Source: Flavobacterium soli DSM 19725
GTDB taxonomy: Bacteria; Bacteroidota; Bacteroidia; Flavobacteriales; Flavobacteriaceae
Reading direction: 5' to 3'
Length of the DNA: 64,000 nucleotides
Assembly: GCF_000422705.1 (NCBI RefSeq)
Contig: NZ_AUGO01000003.1
Span: forward strand, 124,001 to 188,000
This document shows, piece by piece, positions 1-5,450 of the stretch. The notes under the pieces were generated by a model, which was not told where the DNA came from, searched no databases, and saw nothing but the letters and a program-made list of their open reading frames with translations. Each line of letters starts with the position of its first letter. The first letter of the stretch is position 1. The position numbers and the translations under genes are program-made.

Positions 1-1
1 T

Positions 2-409
2 AGGTTCTGGATTTACAACAGTCTGACCCAACAATTGGGCTTGTATGATTATTTAAAGAATACTTTACAGCCTCTCGCCTCTCCTTTTCAGGAAAATATG
101 AACTACTATGATTCGGATTTCAATTATTTCCAATGGATTGATGAAAAGGGAAATTGGAACAGTTGTGATGTATTCGGGAAGATTATTACGATTGGAAAAG
201 TGGATGCTTTCGAAAAAATACAATTCATTGGTGAAAAGCGGGCTCTTTATTCAAATGAAGGTCAATTGTATATCCTCGATTTGAAGAATGACAAAAAATA
301 TACACTCGAAAATGTTGAGAAAAGCTTTGAAAATTTTTACTACAAAGACCAAATTTTATCTATTTTTACAAAGCAAGGAATTACTAATTATAAAATCACA
401 CTACCCTAA
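2..409 (+). CDS. Hypothetical protein, C-terminal part (5' end outside window)
   Basis: The frame is open from base 2 with no stop before the TAA at 407-409, so this is the last ~135 codons of a gene that begins upstream; a TTG at 35 is not a convincing start. The visible part is rich in alternating hydrophobic and aromatic residues with short Gly/Asn/Asp turns, suggesting a beta-rich fold, possibly propeller-like. I recognise no family. Its stop overlaps the ATG of the deoxynucleoside kinase by one base (TAATG), so the two are probably translationally coupled and share an operon. Confidence 0.7.
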   Translation, partial: RFWIYNSLTQQLGLYDYLKNTLQPLASPFQENMNYYDSDFNYFQWIDEKGNWNSCDVFGKIITIGKVDAFEKIQFIGEKRALYSNEGQLYILDLKNDKKYTLENVEKSFENFYYKDQILSIFTKQGITNYKITLP

Positions 410-1023
410 TGCACATAGCAGTAGCAGGAAATATCGGAGCTGGAAAAACGACTTTGACGCGTTTATTAGCGAAACATTTTAAATGGGAACCACATTTTGA
501 AGACGTTGTTGACAATCCTTATCTGGATGATTTTTACCATCAGATGGAACGCTGGTCGTTTAACTTGCAGATTTATTTCCTCAACAGTCGTTTTCGTCAA
601 GTGTTGCAAATACGCGAAAGCGGCAAGAAAATCATCCAGGACCGAACGATTTATGAAGATGCACACATTTTCGCTCCCAATCTTCATGCAATGGGGTTGA
701 TGACCAACCGTGATTTCAGTAACTATTCCTCGTTGTTTGAATTGATGGAAAGCTTGGTGGAAGCTCCGGATTTATTGATTTATTTGAGAAGTTCGATTCC
801 AAATCTTGTTGGGCAAATCCACAAGAGAGGCCGCGAATATGAAAACTCGATTTCGATTGATTACCTCAGCCGTTTGAATGAACGTTATGAAGCTTGGATT
901 CAAACCTATGACAAGGGAAAACTCCTGATTATTGATGTAGATAACATTAACTTTGTAGATAATCCCGAAGATCTAGGAAACATCCTGAACAGGATTGATG
1001 CCGAACTGAACGGATTGTTTTAG
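409..1023 (+). CDS. Deoxynucleoside kinase (dNK/dGK family)
   Basis: Phosphorylates deoxynucleosides in the salvage pathway, in the cytoplasm. The 204-aa length fits the family. Residues 7-15 (GNIGAGKTT) are the P-loop. The QDRTIYED stretch near residue 77 is the DRS/DRT-type substrate and catalytic motif, and HKRGREYE near 138-145 is the LID region with its arginines. The start is fixed by the ATG at 409, which puts the P-loop at the usual distance from the N-terminus. It overlaps the upstream stop by one base and is followed by an intrinsic terminator. Substrate choice (dA/dG against dC/dT) cannot be read from the sequence. Family assignment is secure. Confidence 0.92.
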   Translation: MHIAVAGNIGAGKTTLTRLLAKHFKWEPHFEDVVDNPYLDDFYHQMERWSFNLQIYFLNSRFRQVLQIRESGKKIIQDRTIYEDAHIFAPNLHAMGLMTNRDFSNYSSLFELMESLVEAPDLLIYLRSSIPNLVGQIHKRGREYENSISIDYLSRLNERYEAWIQTYDKGKLLIIDVDNINFVDNPEDLGNILNRIDAELNGLF

Positions 1024-1032
1024 AAAATATTT

Positions 1033-1057
1033 GCCTCGAATTTCGGGGCTTTTTTTT
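1033..1057 (+). terminator. Rho-independent terminator after dNK
   Basis: GCCTCG pairs with CGGGGC (six pairs, one T-G) around an AATTT loop, followed by eight T. It lies 10 bases after the dNK stop. Confidence 0.85.
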
Positions 1058-1126
1058 GCTTCATAATTACTGATAGCTCAACAAATTAAAAATGCTTTTG
1101 ATGATTTATACACTAAAAATAATGAT

Positions 1127-1134
1127 TATATTTG
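1127..1134 (+). promoter_or_regulatory. Possible Bacteroidetes -7 box (TATATTTG)
   Basis: TATATTTG matches TAnnTTTG, 126 bases before the 105-aa gene. The nearest upstream TTTG (1097-1100) is 26 bases away, longer than the usual 19-21, so support is weak. The rest of the 1058-1259 gap shows nothing I can name. Confidence 0.3.
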
Positions 1135-1259
1135 AGGGAAATGTGCTATAAGTAGTGAGTAATAACTTAGCTGCAAGGCTCCAATGCGATTGAATATTGA
1201 CTTCAGGAGGTTTAATGAAAATAACAAAATACATTTAAAAAAATTATACTAATAGTACT

Positions 1260-1577
1260 ATGAGCAAAAAAGAAAAACTTCTTGAAGAAATCAAAAATCA
1301 AATCGAATATATCAAAACACTGTCGAGTGATCACTATTCAGAAGTGTACGATATTTACCTTAATATATACAACCAAGCGAAAAACTTTGACAGAATTTAT
1401 TTTAAAGATGATTTTGAATATAATCTCTATCAAAATTATTTCAGCTATGATATTGAAAACGGAATTATAGCTAGGTGGCTTAAAAATGGATCTGAATTAT
1501 GTACATCTAATAATTATCTTCAAATACGAACAGAGCTAGAAAAACTTTTACTCTTCCTTTCGTTTGCAATCTTATAA
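1260..1577 (+). CDS. Hypothetical protein, 105 aa
   Basis: Small, charged, mostly helical-looking protein with a Lys/Glu-rich N-terminus (residues 1-25), a Tyr/Phe/Asn-rich middle and a hydrophobic C-terminal end (LEKLLLFLSFAIL). No signal peptide. I recognise no family. It sits alone between the dNK terminator and the accessory small-protein run, with about 115 bases before the next gene. Amino-acid composition is biased to Asn/Ile/Lys/Tyr, in keeping with very AT-rich DNA. It is probably a real gene, because it is the only long frame here and starts with ATG, but a decayed or spurious frame is possible. Confidence 0.5.
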   Translation: MSKKEKLLEEIKNQIEYIKTLSSDHYSEVYDIYLNIYNQAKNFDRIYFKDDFEYNLYQNYFSYDIENGIIARWLKNGSELCTSNNYLQIRTELEKLLLFLSFAIL

Positions 1578-1692
1578 ATTGTTTTATTAGTTTCAACATC
1601 AAATCTCGTTATCCGAAGTCTTCAAAACAAGCTGGGCTCTGCAAAGCATCTTGACTTCACACAACCTATAATAATCTAAACAAATAATAATC

Positions 1693-2169
1693 ATGAAAAA
1701 ATTACAATTTAAAGTAAGCATCAATGCACCAGTGACCAAGGTATATGATTTTATGCTTGGCATGAGTAGTAAATCAACTTATGAGCAATGGACTTCTTTG
1801 TTTAACCCGACATCAACCTTTGAAGGAAGTTGGGACAAGGGAAGTAAGATGCTGTTTGTTGGAGTAGATGAGAAGGGTGAAAAGGGAGGCATGGTGTCTA
1901 AGATTGCGGTAAACATTCCCAACCAATTTGTTTCCATTCAGCATTATGGCCTTTTAAAAGAAGGTAAGGAAATTACGGAAGGTCCAGAAGTAGAAAAATG
2001 GGCAAACGGATTTGAAAACTATACCTTCGAAGAATCCGCCACGGCAGACGGCAAGCCGACCACAACAACCGTTATTGTTGATTTGGACACCACTGAAGAT
2101 TTTGTGAATTACATGAACGAGAACTACCCAAAAGCACTCGACAAGTTGAAAGAAATTTGCGAAAAATAA
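1693..2169 (+). CDS. SRPBCC (START-like, AHSA1-type) domain protein
   Basis: A 158-aa single-domain protein. The opening (KKLQFKVSINAPVTKVYDFML) is the typical first strand and helix of Bet v1/START-like folds, and the C-terminal long helix is seen in NYMNENYPKALDKLKEICEK. Members bind hydrophobic ligands in a cavity, and the partner here is unknown. No signal peptide, so cytoplasmic. It heads a run of small stand-alone domain proteins continuing to 4741, but a 205-base gap separates it from the next one, so it may have its own transcript. Confidence 0.85.
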   Translation: MKKLQFKVSINAPVTKVYDFMLGMSSKSTYEQWTSLFNPTSTFEGSWDKGSKMLFVGVDEKGEKGGMVSKIAVNIPNQFVSIQHYGLLKEGKEITEGPEVEKWANGFENYTFEESATADGKPTTTTVIVDLDTTEDFVNYMNENYPKALDKLKEICEK

Positions 2170-2374
2170 TTGTTTCAAGAATATCTTAGAAATCAAAAAA
2201 AACACCTTATCACATCGGTATGGTGTTGATAATGTATTGGAACGTGCAGATGCAACGTTCAACAATAGAAACTCTATTAAATCTCAAAAGCTTTCGGGAT
2301 CCTAAATCCGCTACATTTTAGCAAACTAAAAACCCTTGAGCATCATTTTACAACCTTATAAAACAGCAAAACAT

Positions 2375-2926
2375 ATGGACAAAGCAACATTAACAATGAT
2401 TGAAAACCTGCATAAAAACACAGGTAAAACTTTAGAACAATGGATTGAAATTGTAACAAAAGAAGGGTTTGAAAAACATGGAGAAATTATAAAATTCTTG
2501 AAAGAAAACCACGATTTCACGCACGGTTTTGCTAACCTTGTGGCCCATAAAGCTAAAAATTCGGATGCTGGCTCTGCCGAAAATACAAATGACTTGATCA
2601 TTGCTCAATATAAAGGCAAAGAACATTTCAAACCCATTTACGACAAACTTATTTCAGAAATTATGGCGTATGGAAATGACATTGAAATTGCACCAAAGAA
2701 TACCTATGTGAGTTTGCGAAGAAAAAAGCAATTTGCCATACTCAACCCCGCCACAAAAACACGTTTTGAAATTGGCATCAACTTAAAAGGACAAGAACCA
2801 ACTGGCAAATTGGAAGCTGAAAAACCTAATTCAATGTGTTCGCATAAAATTAAAATAGAAAACATTTCTGAAATTGACAGCGAAACGTTGAATTGGATCA
2901 AAACTGCTTATGAGAATGCGAAATAA
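2375..2926 (+). CDS. DUF4287 + DUF5655 domain protein
   Basis: 183 aa from the ATG at 2375. An upstream TTG (2336) would add 13 residues that do not look like family sequence, so I use the ATG. Residues 1-65 (MDKATLTMIENLHKNTGKTLEQW and on) match the DUF4287 pattern, including the TGKTLEQW helix. Residues ~75-183 match DUF5655 (FKPIYDKL, YVSLRRKKQFAIL, TLNWIKTAYENA). Function is unknown for both. It opens a tight run of five genes with gaps of 35, 20, 11 and 27 bases. Confidence 0.82.
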   Translation: MDKATLTMIENLHKNTGKTLEQWIEIVTKEGFEKHGEIIKFLKENHDFTHGFANLVAHKAKNSDAGSAENTNDLIIAQYKGKEHFKPIYDKLISEIMAYGNDIEIAPKNTYVSLRRKKQFAILNPATKTRFEIGINLKGQEPTGKLEAEKPNSMCSHKIKIENISEIDSETLNWIKTAYENAK

Positions 2927-2961
2927 TTTTTACTTTTATAAATTGAAAATTCCAACCAACA

Positions 2962-3420
2962 ATGATTAAAAATATTTTTGACAAACAAGTTTCTGACGAA
3001 ATAATCAACCGTATTCAGCAATTAAACCCAACTACGCAACCTCTTTGGGGCAAAATGAGTGTTGACCAAATGTTAGCACATTGTAATGTAACTTACCGTT
3101 ATACTTTTGAACCCGAACAGTTTAAAAAACCCAATGCTTTCAAGAAATTTTTACTCAAAAACTTAATCAAACAACTTGTGGTTAGTGAAAAACCGTATCA
3201 AAAAAATGGAAGAACTGCACCCGACTTTGTGATGACAGGAAATAAAGATTTTGAAAAAGAGAAAGCTATACTTATAGATAACATAAACAAAACCCAACAA
3301 CTGGGAACCCATCATTTTGAAGGATTAGAGAATTTTTCCTTCGGAAAGTTGACGAGCAAAGAATGGAATAATATGTTTTATAAACACCTCAACCATCACT
3401 TAACCCAATTTGGAGTATAA
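2962..3420 (+). CDS. DUF1569 (DinB-like) family protein
   Basis: 152 aa. The N-terminal pattern (IINRIQQLNPTTQPLWGKMSVDQMLAHC) and the C-terminal HLNHHLTQFG are hallmarks of DUF1569, a four-helix DinB-like fold whose conserved histidines (here in MLAHC and in YKHLNHHL) could bind a metal. Cytoplasmic, enzymatic role unknown. It lies 35 bases after the DUF4287 gene and 20 before the VOC gene, so it is probably in the same operon. Confidence 0.85.
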   Translation: MIKNIFDKQVSDEIINRIQQLNPTTQPLWGKMSVDQMLAHCNVTYRYTFEPEQFKKPNAFKKFLLKNLIKQLVVSEKPYQKNGRTAPDFVMTGNKDFEKEKAILIDNINKTQQLGTHHFEGLENFSFGKLTSKEWNNMFYKHLNHHLTQFGV

Positions 3421-3440
3421 CCCTTTAAATTAATTTGGAT

Positions 3441-3812
3441 ATGAAATTAGGAGCATTTTCAATAAGTCTTGCCGTAAAAGACATTCAGAAATCAAAAGAA
3501 TTTTATGAGAATTTAGGGTTTTCCCACCTGGGAGGCGACCTCAATCAAAAATGGCTCATCCTCAAAAATGGCAATGCTATTATTGGATTGTTTGAAGGAA
3601 TGTTCGAAAACAATATCATAACTTTCAACCCTGGATGGGATGAGAATGCCCAAAATATTGAAACCTTTGATGATGTGAGAGCTATTCAGGAGCATTTAAA
3701 AAATTGTGGCATTGCATTAAACTCGGAAGCAGACACAAATACAAGTGGACCAGCCCACATCACATTGACCGATCCTGACGGGAATGCTATCTTGATAGAC
3801 CAACATCGTTAA
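3441..3812 (+). CDS. VOC family protein (glyoxalase/bleomycin-resistance fold)
   Basis: 123 aa from the ATG at 3441; a TTG at 3435 would add two residues and is less likely. One pair of beta-alpha-beta-beta-beta modules: the first begins ISLAVKDIQKSKEFYENLGF and the second ends HITLTDPDGNAILIDQH, the typical VOC closing strand. VOC proteins bind divalent metal or small ligands; the function here is unknown. Part of the tight small-protein run. Confidence 0.87.
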   Translation: MKLGAFSISLAVKDIQKSKEFYENLGFSHLGGDLNQKWLILKNGNAIIGLFEGMFENNIITFNPGWDENAQNIETFDDVRAIQEHLKNCGIALNSEADTNTSGPAHITLTDPDGNAILIDQHR

Positions 3813-3823
3813 ACACTATAAAT

Positions 3824-4279
3824 ATGAAAGCAGTAGGAAACACGGTAGATGAAATCCTTTGTAACGTTCCAGAGGACAGGCTTGAAGCCTTTAACAAATT
3901 GCATGACATCATTCTAAAAAACCTGCCAGAAGGCTTTGAAGCTGCCATTAGTTATGGTGGCTTGGGCTATGTAGTGCCAAATACTATTTATCCCGCGGGC
4001 TATCATTGCAAACCCGCAGAACCATTGCCCTTTGCAGGAATTGCATCGCAAAAAAATTCAGTCAATTTTTATCACATGGGCATCTATTCTGACCCTAAAT
4101 TATTGGACTGGTTTGTTACTGCATATCCCCAGCATAGCAAGCAAAAACTGGATATGGGCAAAAGCTGTATCCGATTCAAAAAAATGGAAGAAATACCATT
4201 TGAACTCATTGGAGAACTGATGACAAAAATGAGTGTAAAACAGTGGGTTGAAATGTATGAAAGCATGCTAAAAAAATAA
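3824..4279 (+). CDS. DUF1801 family protein
   Basis: 151 aa. Recognised by VDEILCNVPEDRLEAFNKLHDIILKNLPEGFEAAISYGGLGYVVP near the N-terminus and the later FYHMGIYSDPKLLDWF and GKSCIRFKKMEEIP segments, which follow the DUF1801/YdhG-like pattern. The fold is small and alpha/beta; no reaction is known. It lies 11 bases after the VOC gene and 27 before the PhnB-like gene, so co-transcription is likely. Confidence 0.85.
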   Translation: MKAVGNTVDEILCNVPEDRLEAFNKLHDIILKNLPEGFEAAISYGGLGYVVPNTIYPAGYHCKPAEPLPFAGIASQKNSVNFYHMGIYSDPKLLDWFVTAYPQHSKQKLDMGKSCIRFKKMEEIPFELIGELMTKMSVKQWVEMYESMLKK

Positions 4280-4306
4280 TTTATAAACCTAAAAAACAAA
4301 CTAATA

Positions 4307-4741
4307 ATGGCAACAGTAAACACTTATTTAAACTTTAACGGTAACTGCGAAGAAGCTTTTAACTTTTACAAATCAGTATTTGGCGGAGAATTTGCTTACA
4401 TCGGAAAATTTGGTGAAATGCCCGAAGGAGATGGCTACTCAGTTCCAGAAGCTGACAAAAACAAAATTATGCACGTTAGTTTGCCCATTGGCAGCACAAT
4501 TTTAATGGGAAGCGACACTGGCGGAGATTGGGCACCAACATTTGTACAAGGAAATAATTTCTCTGTTTCTATAAGCCCTGAAAGTAAAGAGGAAGCCGAC
4601 AAATTATTCAACGGCCTTTCAGTTGGCGGACAAGTAACAATGCCAATGGAAGATACTTTTTGGGGAGCCTATTTTGGTATGTTCACTGACAAGTTCGGAA
4701 TTAACTGGATGGTGAATTTCGAAACGCAACAGCATGGATAA
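4307..4741 (+). CDS. VOC family protein, PhnB-like
   Basis: 144 aa. Starts with TYLNFNGNCEEAFNFYKSVFGGEF, the standard opening of PhnB-type VOC proteins, and ends with GAYFGMFTDKFGINWMVN, the matching closing motif. It lacks the long C-terminal extension of some relatives. Despite the PhnB name these have no shown link to phosphonate use. Last gene of the run; an intrinsic terminator follows within 40 bases. Confidence 0.9.
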   Translation: MATVNTYLNFNGNCEEAFNFYKSVFGGEFAYIGKFGEMPEGDGYSVPEADKNKIMHVSLPIGSTILMGSDTGGDWAPTFVQGNNFSVSISPESKEEADKLFNGLSVGGQVTMPMEDTFWGAYFGMFTDKFGINWMVNFETQQHG

Positions 4742-4778
4742 TTAAAAATAACGCATAGCGCTATTTTCAAAACAAAAA

Positions 4779-4804
4779 CGCCTTTCAATTGAGAGGCGTT
4801 TTTT
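4779..4804 (+). terminator. Rho-independent terminator after the small-protein run
   Basis: CGCCTTTC pairs with GAGAGGCG (eight pairs, one T-G) around AATT, followed by six T. A-rich sequence on the left arm could also let it work on the other strand. Confidence 0.88.
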
Positions 4805-4867
4805 CTAGAAAAAAATCTTAGAGCAGTTCTAAAATACTCATAGGAGTTTAGAAAACCGTCTCCTACT

Positions 4868-5125
4868 GGTTTGGAAACGGGTATTGGGAGTTAGTGAAGG
4901 TGTCGAGAGCATTTCGAAATTGCCTTCAACCCCTTGCATAACCGCTTTTTTGTGGTTCGGAACCGGGTATTGGGGGTTACTGAACGGGTCGAGAGCATTT
5001 TGGAACGGCACCCTACCCCTTGCATAACCCTTTTTTTGGGGTTCGGAACCGGGTATTTGGGGTTAGTGAAGTGGTCGCGACCAGTTCAAGACCACCATAC
5101 CCCCTTTGACCCCCGCTACCCCCCC
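4868..5125. repeat. Three tandem copies of an 86-bp repeat
   Basis: Units begin at 4868, 4954 and 5040 with GGTTTGGAAACGGGTATTGG, GGTTCGGAACCGGGTATTGG and GGTTCGGAACCGGGTATTTG, an exact 86-base period. Each unit has a G-rich first half (GGGTATTGGGGGTTA) and, in units 1 and 2, a C-rich end (CCCCTTGCATAACC). The third unit diverges after about 40 bases and contains the perfect palindrome TGGTCGCGACCA at 5072-5083. The block is much more GC-rich than its surroundings and lies in a 709-base gap between two convergent gene ends. Frames through it (4934-5143 and minus 5013-5225) are composition artefacts. Confidence 0.9.
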
Positions 5126-5140
5126 CCTCTCGACCCCCCC
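5100..5140 (-). other. G-quadruplex motif on the minus strand
   Basis: Four C runs on the plus strand (5100-5104, 5110-5114, 5119-5127, 5134-5140) are separated by 5, 4 and 6 bases. Read on the minus strand this is G7-N6-G9-N4-G5-N5-G5, a strong canonical quadruplex pattern. It overlaps the degenerate end of the third 86-bp unit. Confidence 0.8.
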
Positions 5141-5245
5141 TAATTGTTTGGAAACTAGCTATTCTATTGCTTTTCCACAAAAAAGAGTCGGAACGAAACA
5201 AGTATATCAAGTTGAAAGTTTCCAAAGGAAATAAAGTCTGCCTTT

Positions 5246-5357
5246 TAGCCCCGATTGAGGCGGCATCCTTTTGTGCCGATTTTTCATCGGAACAAAAGAT
5301 ACAGCCAGAAGCGGGAATACAGGTCCCTAAAATGCCTTAACCATTCGCTCCTGAAAA
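5246..5357 (+). repeat. Dispersed ~112-bp hairpin element, copy A
   Basis: Runs from TAGCCCCGATTGAGG to CATTCGCTCCTGAAAA. It shares its order of blocks with copies at 15433-15544 (minus), 29661-29774 (minus) and 49601-49724 (plus): TAGCCCyGA, ATCCTTTT, a hairpin, AAAAGAT, GGCGGGAA-like, TTCGCTCC. In this copy the hairpin is GCCGA-TTTTTCA-TCGG-like, so the stem sequence differs from the other three. The rest of the 5141-5450 stretch holds only this element and the hppA terminator. Confidence 0.75.
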
Positions 5358-5401
5358 TAGTGCTTGGCAGACAACTATTGAAGCTACTCAAAAAAAGACA
5401 T

Positions 5402-5430
5402 AAAAAAATGCCCCGATTTCACGAGGCATT
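5402..5430 (-). terminator. Rho-independent terminator after hppA
   Basis: On the minus strand AATGCCTCG pairs with CGGGGCATT (nine pairs, one wobble) around six bases, followed by a T run. It starts 20 bases past the hppA stop. Confidence 0.85.
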
Positions 5431-5450
5431 CCTTCAAGAATGTGGGGTTA

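Noticed and set aside
2197..2226. AACACC/GGTGTT hairpin with an A run on its left, which reads as a minus-strand terminator
   Set aside because: No minus-strand gene ends here and no T run follows on the plus strand, so I could not assign it to a transcript.
1954..2265. 103-aa minus-strand frame opposite the SRPBCC gene
   Set aside because: It is the antisense of a recognisable domain gene and has no family features.
4868..5125. Possible CRISPR array
   Set aside because: The units are contiguous 86-bp tandem repeats with no unique spacers, and no cas gene is near.
4934..5225. Two overlapping frames through the GC-rich repeat block (plus 4934-5143, minus 5013-5225)
   Set aside because: They follow the repeat and poly-C composition, are rich in Pro/Arg/Gly, overlap each other on opposite strands and match no family.
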